The translations under genes were made by a program, and so were the position numbers. The notes beneath the pieces were generated by a model that saw only the letters and a list, made by a program, of their open reading frames with translations, did not search any database and had not been told where the DNA came from. Below are positions 1 to 15,986 of a DNA stretch of 64,000 bases, one piece after another. Source of the stretch: Raphanus sativus (Eukaryota > Streptophyta > Magnoliopsida > Brassicales > Brassicaceae); NCBI RefSeq assembly GCF_000801105.2, contig NC_079512.1, positions 36,101,848-36,165,847 of the forward strand, read 5' to 3'. The stretch's first letter is position 1, and every line of letters starts with the position of its first letter.

Positions 1-34
1 GCTGTTAATAAGTGGTAGAGTTAAATGGATATGG

Positions 35-329
35 AGCCGGCTTAGTATACCGGGCGGTCAGTGCGACCGCCCTAGGGCCCACTCCAATTTTTAATTTTTT
101 TTTCTTTTTTTTTCTTTTATCAACATATGTATATTAGAATTAAATTTAAATAGTGTTACAAAATATAATAATATGTAACATACTAATCAAAAACAAAGAA
201 AAACATATGAATTTTTACTTTTGTTTTAAAAATAAATTTGATAATAATTAAAATACTAAAGATTAATACTAATAGGGCCCAAAATTTTTGTTTTTGTCCA
301 AGGGCCTACGTGGATGTTGAGCCGGCCCT
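35..329. mobile_element. small non-autonomous hAT-type element
   Basis: The ends are inverted: the left begins AGCCGGCTTAG and the reverse complement of the right begins AGGGCCGGCTCAAC. It is flanked by 8-bp near-identical duplications, GGATATGG (27-34) and GGATACGG (330-337). An 8-bp target duplication with a GGGCCGGC-type end is typical of hAT elements. The interior is AT-rich with no coding potential, so it must depend on a transposase elsewhere. Confidence 0.7.
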
Positions 330-337
330 GGATACGG

Positions 338-1466
338 TAATTACAGCTCCCATCACACTGGACCTACTAGCTATATAATATGTCATGTCATGACATAAGG
401 TACCACTCTTGAATTGGCTTACGTCAGGCTCATCAATGATTAATTTTAGTGCCTTGATCTTTTAACAAATTGAAATACCCAGTGTCTTGATTGTCTATAC
501 GGATAAAGAAACAAGAAACCATATCATTAATTAGTTTAAATCAATCAAATTAATTCAAGCATGGAATTTTTTACTTTCTCCTAAACCAATATTCTAGATA
601 AATTTGTATTTTTAAATTTTTTACCAAACAAAAATTTCTAAATAAAAATTTCCTCTATTAAAAAGTTAAAAAACTATTTTTCACACATAAGCCCAGTATA
701 TCTATCTGAATTTTTTCTTTAGGCCCAAATAAGGATTGATTACAGCCCATACGTAAAGCCCACTACATATATGGTAAAAGTCTCACGATACGATACTCTG
801 TCTTTGCTTACACGGATTAGATTATGGACTCTTTTGATGATGTTTACAAAAGATGGATTCTTTTACCATTTACTTTGTTGGTATACAACAAGCGTGCTCC
901 GATAGTGCTGGACCCTCGAGCTTTATCAAATCGACGTCAGATAAGGCTCCAATTATATAGTCAATTATTTTTAATTTTTTTTTAGTTAAGATCAGTAAAA
1001 GTTGGAAAACGACGCACAAGATTCATTCACATGGCATAGTTTGATATGACCTTATTTTTTAATTATATAACCAAACGTAAAGAAAGAATAAGAGTTATTG
1101 CTTCGTTTTATTTATTCAAAAGAAAAGTGACGTAGCTTAGAAACGGCCCAATAGCAGGAACACGTGAAGCGATTTGGCACTTGCTTCTATTCCACACTTT
1201 CTGCATCTCGTACGCAACTACTCCAACGCAGACGCAAAGCCACGTTTTTCTGCGTTTGCAATCAGTAAAGCTATATATTAATAATACCAAAACAGCGGTT
1301 GACAACACAACAAAACAGATCTCTAATAACGAATTCAGATAAGGTCTTTCGTAATAATCCCAACTTACAAGTAATAACAGCCAAACCAAAAACGCCTTTC
1401 TGAGTCCTTTGCAGTTCAACCAACCGCGCTGAACGTTACAATCGTTAGGACCACACCACCACGGAC
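338..1466. other. intergenic DNA with one hydrophobic minus-strand ORF
   Basis: No gene is recognised. A minus-strand frame stays open from inside the neighbouring hAT element down to a stop at 1108 and would encode a hydrophobic protein with one or two membrane-like stretches (…WLLLLVSWDY…, …FVVLSTAVLVLLIYS…). Its apparent start lies inside the transposon, it has no family motif that I know, and it may be chance. The rest is AT-rich spacer. Confidence 0.3.
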
Positions 1467-1474
1467 GATGAGTG

Positions 1475-1864
1475 CAGAGCCGTACCTGAGTTCTGAGGGG
1501 CCCCATTCAAAATAAATATAAAAATTACAATTCTTTTAGATAGAACAATATATTTAAGTAAACATAGAATAAAAAGAAGAAAAAATATCTAAAAGCATCG
1601 ATTAGACGAAACCCAGAAACCATTATCGTAAAAGGAACATCTTTTGCTTATTCTAATTTTACATTAATTTATATCTGGACTCACTAAATATTTATCAAGT
1701 TATAAACGGAACTCGGATCTATTTTTTTCTATGTGACAACATTTTTTGTTCTGTTTTGTATGTCTGTTTTGTATATATATGTGAAATTTTTTTTTAAAGT
1801 GGGGCCCTTAAAGTTGGGGGCCCCATCCAAATGTTTCACAATCCTCTGGTCAAGCCCGGCTCTG
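1475..1864. mobile_element. non-autonomous hAT-type element with exact 8-bp target duplication
   Basis: The left end starts CAGAGCCGTACCTGA and the reverse complement of the right end starts CAGAGCCGGGCTTGA, so the termini are inverted repeats of the CAGRGCCG type. The flanks are an exact 8-bp direct repeat, GATGAGTG, at 1467-1474 and 1865-1872. Both ends carry GGGGCCCC just inside the termini, a feature shared with the element at 35-329, so the two probably belong to related families. No ORF inside. It lies about 160 bp upstream of the first SCPL gene and could influence its promoter. Confidence 0.8.
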
Positions 1865-2025
1865 GATGAGTGGTGAAATATTAAAAAAAAAAGTACGAGC
1901 CTTTTGGTTTAGTCGAAGTATGTAATATGTTTGTGACGTCATCTCCCACGTTACTTTCTAACCTTGTCTTTAAATTTGCACAAATGATCTCCCGTTGTAC
2001 TCTGAACATACCAAACAAACAACCA

Positions 2026-4505
<2,480 letters not shown>

Positions 4506-4850
4506 TGAGTTCTGATATAATGAAGATTCTCTCCAGTCAAAACTTTCTAGTCATTGTATGAAGAAGAGAGGGAGAGAATAAATAAGAGATTTTTATGTCT
4601 TGGTTTGGCTGGTTCTTCCTCTTCTTCTCTTTGTTTGTTTGAAACATTTTTAATGTTAGGTTCTACCATATGTACAATCCAAATTCAAGAAAACACATTG
4701 TGTTTATGAGAAATGGAAAAGTAGGTATGAACTTGTTAAAGAGTATCACCATTGGGTAAATGAAGCATCAAGGGTATAAAAAACACCCCAATGACACTCT
4801 TGGCTCTGCACTCTTTATTCTCTTCTGTAATAAAACATAACCACTCGTCA

Positions 4851-4992
4851 TCTTTAATATTCTTCAAGACAGTGACAAGGATGTCTAAAATTGGATGTTT
4901 AGCTTTGAGAATAGAATGATTTCTTTAATATTCTTCAAGACAGTGACAAATATGTCTAAAATTGGATACATAGCTTTGAGAATGGAAGGAAT
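4851..4992. repeat. 71-bp tandem duplication, two copies
   Basis: The segment starting TCTTTAATATTCTTCAAG at 4851 recurs at 4922 with a period of 71 bp. The copies share CAGTGACAA, ATGTCTAAAATTGGAT and AGCTTTGAGAAT, with scattered substitutions. It lies in the 3' flank of the first SCPL gene and has no coding content. Confidence 0.7.
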
Positions 4993-5128
4993 AAGACTTC
5001 CCCATTGTCAAAAATGTCTTAGACTGAAAACAAGAAGTCAAAAGTATAAATATTGGTTTTTTTTTAATTATCAACGAAATGCTCTTTCCTCTCCAGGTGT
5101 AATCTGAAAACAAAGTCAAAATGACGTA

Positions 5129-5374
5129 CTCCATCCATTTCATATTATTTATGTTTTACTACAGTACACAAATATTAAGAAAAAATATTTTTATTAAAAG
5201 TATTACTAAATTACAGTTTAAAACTAATTTATTTACTTATAAATAGAAATAATAAAAATTTAATTGGTTGCACAATTTTTGATAAAATTAAAGTTACATA
5301 GATTTGTGCAAACATCATCTATTATGAAACAATAAAAATCTTCTAAAACATCAAGTATAATGAAACGGAGGGAA
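5129..5374. mobile_element. Stowaway-like MITE
   Basis: The termini are inverted: CTCCATCCATTTCATATTA on the left and the complement of TAATGAAACGGAGGGAA on the right. TA dinucleotides flank both ends (5127-5128 and 5375-5376). The CTCCNTCCGTTTCAT type of end with a TA target is characteristic of Tc1/mariner-derived MITEs in plants. The interior is AT-rich with no ORF. Confidence 0.65.
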
Positions 5375-5556
5375 TAATTTTTTCAATTGCTTTAGTAATT
5401 TGTATCACAAGAAACAAAGAGAAAAATATTTTTTTTATTAAAAAAAGTCCAAACCCACATTAGCAATTTAACCGACGCAACATCAACTCTCAATTTTTCT
5501 CTGCTATATGAAAGCCGATGACACATGGAAGGAAGGATGAGGATCGTAAATGACAT

Positions 5557-5910
5557 GTGTTTGCTAATAAAAGGAATCGTTGGAAGTTGTCACAAGAAGC
5601 TCTAGCTAGGTACATGCAGCGACACCATTCCGCTGGTATGCAATCTCTTGCCCATAGAGTTCAAAGATCTTATGGTGTTGAGCCATCAGATCAAAGATCA
5701 TGGATGCAACATCAGTCCGGTGGTCCGCATTCTCTTGATCAGAAAGTTCATACTCAGAGTTGTGTTTCCCAATTGGTCCGACCGAATGTGAACCATGCCT
5801 CAATAATGAAGCCGGTTTGGACGTGGATGAGTTGTTTTATAAATTTTGACTTAAAAAGAGCTGTTAGATATTCTGATTACATATGGCTTTATTTTTACTT
5901 TTCTAACTAA
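5557..5910 (+). other. unassigned coding-like remnant between the SCPL genes
   Basis: This is a less AT-rich island in an AT-rich spacer. One plus frame is open throughout and another shows a coding-like stretch ending GPTECEPCLNNEAGLDVDEL before a stop. The minus strand is also open over part of it. I do not recognise a family, and no single frame looks clearly conserved, so this may be a frameshifted exon of a lost gene or transposon debris. Confidence 0.25.
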
Positions 5911-9191
<3,281 letters not shown>

Positions 9192-9816
9192 TTTTGATGA
9201 AAACATGTCAATGTTGGATTCTTGTAAGTTTGCACCATTTTATGGCAGTCATAGTATCAAAACTCCAACCTGAAAACACCTTGTGTTTAGGAAAAGTATG
9301 TAAGAACTTGTTAAAGAGTGTAATAATTGATAAGAAATTGAAATAGAACTTACTATTTATTGATATATATTTTATATATGTATATTTTAGTTTTTCGATT
9401 TTCATTATCAAAGTATATTTACAAAACAAAAAAAAATAGATTAATTTGTAGTTTTGTACAAACATTATTACTTAATTTAACAAAATTTATGTTGGAATTA
9501 TACCGATTTAAAACAGTTAAACTAATTTAAAATTATTTAAAATTCAAATCGGTCAGGACTGATTTGCCCGTTAAAATTTACCGTCTACAAGCTACCTAGA
9601 CCGGAACCATGGTTATATGTGCTTGTCTTAAAAGAGTAGTTGGTCCGACCGGATTAAGCCGGTTAACAAAAAACTGGTAGAGCAATCTTAGAGAAGTGAT
9701 CTTGCTTGGCTCTTCTTCCATCCTCATATCTATCTCTCTAATCGTTCCCACTTACTCGTCACCAGAGAAACTGAAACACTTTCGTATCTATCGAGATGTT
9801 ATCGTAGGAAGTGCTG
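9192..9816. other. intergenic spacer and promoter of the PPR gene
   Basis: AT-rich to about 9540, then more mixed sequence rich in CCGG/GACCGG words up to the PPR start. No gene, repeat or terminal structure recognised. Confidence 0.5.
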
Positions 9817-12498
9817 ATGAGTTCGTTGAGATTATCGATTCCACTCGACGCGTTCGACTCAAAAAGGTTTCATCTTTCCGCCACTAGACCTTTCATCATC
9901 AGTTCTCCGATCAGTGTCGGTAAAATCCGAGTCGCTCGTCTCGATACCGAAGCAAACGAGGCTGAGAATGCCACTAATTCTCATTCTTCCATCGATGTAG
10001 ATTCCGTAACTGAATCTAACGGTGGGAGAAGCTCTAAATTGAGAGGTGCTTATTATAAGAGAGGGATAAAGAAAGATGTAGCTCGAAAGGAAGAAAGCAA
10101 TGACCTTGACCTTGACCTTGACCTTGAGGAGGGTTTGTTTGTGAACAACGATGTCAACTATTCCGCTATTAAGCCAGGTCTGAGTTTAGACCATTACAAT
10201 GCTATACTGAAACGTCTCGAGAGCTCTTGCGGTGACACTAACGCCCTCAAGTTCTTTGACTGGATGAGATGCAAACGCAAGTTAGAAGGTAACATTAAAG
10301 CTTACAGTTTGATTCTCAGAGTTTTAGCGAGGAGAGAAGAATGGGAACGAGCCGAGGAACTCATCAGAGAGCTGTGTGGATCTCAGGGCTTGCAGAAGAA
10401 GAGTTTCCAAGTCTTCAACACCGTTATATACGCTTGTTCTAAAAAGGGGAATGTGGAGTTGAGTTCAAAGTGGTTTCAGATGATGCTGGAGTTAGGTGTT
10501 AGACCAAACGTGGCTACGATAGGCATGCTCATGGGTCTTTACCAGAAGAACTGGAGCGTTGACGAAGCGGAGTTCGTGTTTTCTCATATGAGGAAGCTTG
10601 GGATCGTGTGTGAGTCTGCTTACTCCGCGATGATAACGATCTACACTCGTTTGAGACTATACGGTAAAGCAGAGGAAGTTATAGGCTTGATGAAAGAGGA
10701 TAGAGTGAGGCTGAATCTTGAGAATTGGTTGGTGTTGGTCAATGCTTATAGTCAGCAAGGGAAGATGGAGCAAGCTGAGTCTGTGTTGATCTCTATGGAA
10801 GCATCAGCAGGTTTCGCTCCGAATATCATTGCGTACAATACTCTAATCACTGGTTACGGTAAGGTTTCTAAGATGGAGGCTGCGCAGAGTTTGTTCCACC
10901 GCTTCTATGATCTTGGTCTGAAACCAGATGAGACAACTTACAGGTCAATGATCGAAGGTTGGGGCCGTGCTGGCAGTTATGAACAAGCGAAATGTTACTA
11001 CCAAGAGCTGAAGAGGTTGGGATATAAACCTAACTCGTCAAACCTCTTTACTTTAATCAATCTGCAGGCTAAGTATGGAGAGAACGAAGGTGCCATCAAG
11101 ACTATTGAAGATATGGTGAATGTCGGATGCCAATATCCTTCGATCCTTGGCATCGTTCTGCAGGCTTATGAGAAGGTTGGGAAGATTGATGCAGTGCCTT
11201 ACGTTCTCAAAGGCTCTTTTCACAACCATATCCGTTTGAACCAGACGTCTTTCTCGATTCTAGTGATGGCTTACATCAAACACGGTATGGTTGATGAGTG
11301 CTTGGCCTTGCTGCGAGAGAAGAAATGGAGAGACGCAGCGTTTGAGTCCCACTTGTATCATCTGCTGATATGCTCTTGCAAAGAGTCTGGTCGGGTCAAT
11401 GATGCTGTGAAGATATACAACCATACAATGGAATCTAACGACGAAATAAGTCTTCATATTACGTCTACGATGATTGACATTTACACTATGATGGGTGAGT
11501 TTGGTGAAGGTGAGAAGCTTTATTCAAAGTTGAAATCTTCTGGAGTTGTGTTGGACAGGATTGGATACAGCATTGTGGTGCGGATGTACATGAGAGCCGG
11601 AGCTTTGAAAGAGGCGTGTTCTGTTCTAGAGATCATGGATGAGCAGAAAGACATTGTTCCTGACGTGTTCATGTTCCGAGATATGCTTCGGTTATATCAG
11701 AAGCGTGGTCTTCATGACAAGCTCCAGGAGTTGTACTACAGGATCCGAAAGAGTGGGATCCATTGGGATCAGGAGATGTACAACTGCGTTATAAACTGCT
11801 GTGCGCGTGCTCTACCGCTTGATGAACTCTCGAGAACTTTCGAGGAGATGATTCGGTGTGGGTTTACTCCTAACACAGTCACGTTCAATGTCCTCCTTGA
11901 TGTTTACGGCAAAGCCAAGCTCTTCAAAAAGGTCAATGAGGTTTTCTTGCTGGCCAAAAGACACGGAGTTGTGGATGTGATATCTTACAACACCGTTATA
12001 GCCGCATATGGACAGAACAGGGACTTCGAAAACATGTCGACAGCGATTAGGAACATGCAGTTCGACGGGTTTTCTGTGTCTCTCGAAGCTTATAACTCAA
12101 TGCTGGATGCGTATGGGAAAGACAAACAGATGGAGAAGTTCAGAAGCATCTTGAAGAGAATGAAGAAGTCGTCTACTTGCGAGACGGATCGTTACACGTA
12201 TAACATCATGATCAACATTTACGGAGAGCAAGGCTGGATCGATGAAGTGACGGATGTGCTGAGAGAGCTGAAAGAATCTGGACTTGGTCCTGACCTGTGT
12301 AGCTACAACACGCTGATAAAGGCGTATGGTATAGGTGGGATGGTTGAAGAAGCTGTTGGGTTGGTGAAAGAGATGAGGTTAAGAGGGATAACGCCTGATA
12401 AAGTTACCTACACCAATCTGGTCACTGCTTTGCGCAGGAACGATGAGTTTCTTGAGGCTATTAAATGGTCCTTGTGGATGAAGCAAATGGGTATATAG
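9817..12498 (+). CDS. BFA2: plastid pentatricopeptide repeat protein, BFA2 type
   Basis: Intronless gene of 893 residues. I place the start at the ATG at 9817 (MSSLRLSIPLDAFDS); the frame also opens at a GTG six bases earlier. The first 60 residues are rich in Ser, Arg and hydrophobics with few acids, as in a plastid transit peptide. From about residue 130 the protein is an almost unbroken array of 35-residue P-class PPR motifs (for example NVATIGMLMGLYQKN, PNIIAYNTLITGYGK, PDLCSYNTLIKAYGIGG) up to the C-terminus WSLWMKQMGI. No E, DYW or SMR domain is seen. PPR arrays bind single-stranded organelle RNA. The closest protein I recall is Arabidopsis At4g30825 (BFA2), which stabilises the atpH-atpF transcript for ATP synthase assembly. 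Synteny agrees with that identity. Confidence 0.92.
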   Translation: MSSLRLSIPLDAFDSKRFHLSATRPFIISSPISVGKIRVARLDTEANEAENATNSHSSIDVDSVTESNGGRSSKLRGAYYKRGIKKDVARKEESNDLDLDLDLEEGLFVNNDVNYSAIKPGLSLDHYNAILKRLESSCGDTNALKFFDWMRCKRKLEGNIKAYSLILRVLARREEWERAEELIRELCGSQGLQKKSFQVFNTVIYACSKKGNVELSSKWFQMMLELGVRPNVATIGMLMGLYQKNWSVDEAEFVFSHMRKLGIVCESAYSAMITIYTRLRLYGKAEEVIGLMKEDRVRLNLENWLVLVNAYSQQGKMEQAESVLISMEASAGFAPNIIAYNTLITGYGKVSKMEAAQSLFHRFYDLGLKPDETTYRSMIEGWGRAGSYEQAKCYYQELKRLGYKPNSSNLFTLINLQAKYGENEGAIKTIEDMVNVGCQYPSILGIVLQAYEKVGKIDAVPYVLKGSFHNHIRLNQTSFSILVMAYIKHGMVDECLALLREKKWRDAAFESHLYHLLICSCKESGRVNDAVKIYNHTMESNDEISLHITSTMIDIYTMMGEFGEGEKLYSKLKSSGVVLDRIGYSIVVRMYMRAGALKEACSVLEIMDEQKDIVPDVFMFRDMLRLYQKRGLHDKLQELYYRIRKSGIHWDQEMYNCVINCCARALPLDELSRTFEEMIRCGFTPNTVTFNVLLDVYGKAKLFKKVNEVFLLAKRHGVVDVISYNTVIAAYGQNRDFENMSTAIRNMQFDGFSVSLEAYNSMLDAYGKDKQMEKFRSILKRMKKSSTCETDRYTYNIMINIYGEQGWIDEVTDVLRELKESGLGPDLCSYNTLIKAYGIGGMVEEAVGLVKEMRLRGITPDKVTYTNLVTALRRNDEFLEAIKWSLWMKQMGI

Positions 12499-12782
12499 AC
12501 AAAACAGAGTTTTCCATACACATAGCTGGTTCTGTTTTTTTCTTTTTCTTTTTTCAATGTTTGTCTATAGTTGCTGCTTCTTATGAGGGCGTGCATGTAC
12601 AATCTGATCAGTGATTAATAGTCAATGAATAAGTCTTATTCTTAGTAGATTTACAGAGAACGTTAGTGAGCTCTTTGTACAAAAAGTTACAGATCTCAGC
12701 TTGAGGCAAACAAAAACAGAACACAATGACAAACACTAAAACAAAAAAAACAAAAATCTTCTTGCATCTTTCTCTTCTTTGT

Positions 12783-13783
12783 TCATAGCCAGAAATAAAG
12801 CATTGCCTGTTTCAGTAAACATGCCAAACATTGTTAGTTCTGACAAAAATAATGAAAGACCTGATTGAATGTACCTCTTGAACGGAAACAATGGCTGGTT
12901 CGATCCATGGTTGTTGATTCTCCACTGTATTTGAGCTCTGCACTTCAGATGATTGCACAGGACTTACCTCCTCCTCCTTCAGACGACTTATCTGTTCATG
13001 CTTAATCACTCCACTAGTTTCAGGATCTGTCTTAGTTCTTTCCCTCTCAAGCTGCTCTACCTTCTGTCTCAACAGCTGCAGTTCAGCTACTTGATGCTCT
13101 GAACGGTCTCTCTTGCCGCTTCTGTCTCTTGTCTGTTTAGTTGATTTCTTTTTCATCTTTGTCTGCTTTGCAACCTTCATCTTTAGAGCGTCCTCAGTTT
13201 TAAGCTCTTTCACTTTCTCATCCAGCTTCTTGATATGGTCCCAGTACACATCAAAGTAACTCTTCTGCGAATCCAAGCTCTCCTCAATAACTTCCTTCTC
13301 CACGGGAATAGAAAGATCATTAACCAATTCTGGAGAAGGTATTTGAGATCTATCACTCAATGACTCATGATAATTCATCTTCTTATCATTCTCTTGGAGC
13401 TTAACATCTAAGCTATTCAAGTCACTATACTCCAAGCTCAAAAGTTGGCTTCTGTAAGCTTCCACTTGGTACTCAAGCGCAGTGATCACAAGCTCTTTCT
13501 GGTGAATAAAATCTTCCAAATGCGCAAACCACGTCTCAGCGTGAGACATCTCTTCCTCGGCTATCCTCTTGTACTGTCCAGCTTCCCTGGCCAGCTCAGC
13601 TTTCTCTCCTTGCAGCCTGAGAATCATTGACAAGGCCTCGCTTGCTGATGTGGCAGATGCCTCTCTCTCTGCGTTTAACTCATCTTGGAGCCTCTCAATT
13701 ACTTCTTTGCTCTCATAGAGAGCGAGTCTTAGATCGATTATATCAGCTCCAGGTATTCTAAAGCTGCTGCTTCGTTCAAGCAT
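12783..13783 (-). CDS. GTD-binding (DUF593, zein-binding type) coiled-coil protein
   Basis: Two coding exons on the minus strand, 12875-13783 and 12783-12806, give 309 residues. The second exon encodes only AMLYFWL; it is joined at a codon boundary by GAG|GTACAT and TTACTGAAACAG signals. The start ATG at 13783 lies just after a clear acceptor (TTTGCAG at 13788-13794), so the 5' leader is probably spliced. Residues about 15-110 match the GTD-binding domain (ALYESKEVIERLQDEL, AEEEMSHAETWFAHLE): a long coiled coil that in MyoB/FLOURY1-like proteins binds the globular tail of myosin XI. The rest is charged and low complexity, with a basic patch near residue 210 and a second short coiled coil. No membrane segment is seen. 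Probable counterpart of At4g30830. The tiny last exon is the least certain part. Confidence 0.82.
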
Positions 13784-14831
13784 ATCTCTGCAAACACACA
13801 CACACAGAGAAAAAAAGATTTATACATAAATGTTCTGTAATAAATTTCATTCATCCCATATAAAGTTCAAGACAAGAATAATATTTTATTTCCCACCAAA
13901 AGAAGCAGCAGAATATAAATGATGAAAGAAAGAGTCTCATTGTACCAAGAAAGTTGCGGACGAAGAGGAACTAGATTGGTGAAACTTGCAGATCCTATGA
14001 GAGTGATAAATAGTTTATTCTCTTGAACGGAGGAAATAGTTCAAATGGAAGAGATGAATATTTCTGGTGAGTTTTACAGAAACTTTTATCTAACCAAAAT
14101 GGAAATTATCTAAACAGGGAATGTAATCACTCAAACAAGCCACACCAGACAAAAAAAAATCATTATGGTTACTTACCAATATCAAAAGTAGGCAGGTTAC
14201 AGAAACATATCAGATCATAAACAAGACAAAGTGCTTCAACTTTTTTTCTCAGCACAAAGAAACACTGACTGTATCAAAAAACAGTGAATAATCTTTTGTA
14301 AAATAATGATGAAATGCTGGAATATCTCAAAGAAAATAGCTGGACCGTATTTGGTGAAATAATCTTTGAATGATTAAAAGCTTAATGTGACCTTTAATAT
14401 TTGCGTGGGGCATGTCATTGTTGTTTGAAATCTTCTTTTGAGTTAAATTCTGAAAAATCTTTTTATAAAATGTTAAAGAAAACAAAAAGAGAGATTTCAA
14501 GTATTCAACGGCTCCTTACAGGGCCAAGTATAAGTTCCAGTGGGACCAACGGTGGCCGTCTGGCCGACCTCTTTTCGCCACGTGTTAGAGACAGAGACTT
14601 GTGTCTGAAAATATATACACAAACTGATACAGCGATAGAGAAGGATTCAATAGTAACTCCAAATCTTTGAGACCACAAACTCAGGTTGAAAGAAGAATAC
14701 AAACTGTGTTTCTGCAGATTGTAATTAACAACTTGTTGTAGTGAAACTATAAACACAACCATCTATCACCACCACCATCCTCAGTTTCTTTCTTGTGTGC
14801 CAGAGAAGAAAATTAAAAAACATATTATATA
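13784..14831. other. 5' leader and upstream region of the GTD-binding gene
   Basis: It contains a short CA/TG tract next to the acceptor (13793-13806) and probably a non-coding first exon of the gene at 12783-13783. No other gene is supported. The open frames between 14401 and 14762 lack conservation signs. Confidence 0.45.
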
Positions 14832-15425
14832 CTAAGGCCTTGAGAAGACTGCTACTGACTCCCACTCTAAGCTGCATATCACATCCTGCATAATCCAATG
14901 TACCAGAATTGAGAAAGCATAGCTGATCAGAAGTAAAGGTTGAAACAGAGTTAGATGAAGCTTTCACCTGTGGATTCTGTCTGTCGATGTCAAAATTGTT
15001 AATGGCACAAGGTTCAGCCAGAAGCTCGATCGGTTCTTCCCCTGAGCCAGGACCAAAAAAAAAAGAGAGGAAACATCAGTTTGGTAAACTCATGCAAGAA
15101 AGAGAGAGAATCCTTGAGGACGTGTGTTAAATTCATGCATGAGAGTCGTATTGAACTTCCCATACCTAACTTTCAGAGAGAGGATTGTTTGTACTCTCAC
15201 TTGCTCCAACTCCAGAAAGAACGATAGGTTGCTTTGGCCATCGAAGATCCCAAGCAAAAACAGTTATTCTTCGGGTTGAGAGATTGGATCTCGGGTGACG
15301 AAGATTCAATAGAAGGCTGCTGCGAAGAAACGATACAAAGCGGAAGCTTGTGGAAGCCATCTAACTCCGTCAACGTACCTGGATTGAGGTACTCTATGGA
15401 CACTGAACGAATCCTGCATCTCCAT
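14832..15425 (-). pseudogene. NUP43: NUP43-like WD40 nucleoporin pseudogene with large internal deletion
   Basis: On the minus strand the remnant starts at an ATG (15425) and reads MEMQDSFSVHRVPQSR then YVDGVRWLPQASALYRFFAA, after which the frame breaks. A short piece SSSPEIQSLNP follows, then directly FAWDLRWPKQPIVLSGVGAS, which belongs near the end of the protein; most WD repeats in between are gone. A stop codon (TAG) sits after SES and before VWEVQYD. Two further exons survive with splice signals: 14968-15041 (EEPIELLAEPCAINNFDIDR) and 14832-14885 (DVICSLEWESVAVFSRP, stop). The match is to the Nup107-160 complex subunit NUP43 (At4g30840 from memory), which lies between the same neighbours in Arabidopsis. 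A frameshift, a nonsense codon and the deletion make it non-functional. Confidence 0.8.
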
Positions 15426-15986
15426 GGCTAAACAGAGGTTTTAGGACCGAACCAAATAAACTCTGTCGGAAAATTAGAAGCTTCAGACATGTAAGTTTAC
15501 GTAACTACCCTCGTTCCTTTGCTGTTATTAATAAAACAGTTAGGCGGTAACTGAACTTTTTTTACAAAAGCTAACTATTAGACGAATTATTCCTAAACGT
15601 TCAAGAAATATTACATTTTGCATTTGTATTAAATATTTTAGTTTTGAGTCTAATTATAAAATTATCTTGATAAATTATGTAAAATAGGTTATACAAAAAA
15701 ACAAATTTTTGAATTACCACTTACATCAAAATTTAACAGATCTAAAATGATTTAAACTAATTTGAATCACAAAAATGATAAACCAGATTCTAAAAAACTA
15801 TTTAAGCTGTGACCAATTTGCCACCAGAATAAGCGTTAAACGTCTGCTAAACCCCTTTTAGAACATTATTTTTTTAGTAATTTTGGGTTGTGTAGTACAT
15901 TGCCAATGCGTATCTTCCATGTAACACATACATTATGATACGTTGAATGAAATATCACTAAACGTTTTACAGTTCTGTTACTTGCT
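15426..15986. other. intergenic spacer
   Basis: AT-rich DNA between the NUP43 relic and the 3' end of HHP2. Its HHP2-proximal part should hold the 3' untranslated region of that gene. Nothing else recognised. Confidence 0.5.

Noticed and set aside
1927..2025. Upstream in-frame ATG for SCPL copy 1
   Set aside because: The added 33 residues are not signal-like and the tandem copy begins at the position equivalent to 2026.
9811..9816. GTG codon upstream as start of the PPR protein
   Set aside because: Plant nuclear genes start at ATG; the ATG at 9817 is in the same frame and begins a sequence matching the recalled BFA2 N-terminus.
15234..15431. Plus-strand 65-residue ORF
   Set aside because: It lies antisense to the NUP43 relic, whose minus-strand exons explain the sequence.
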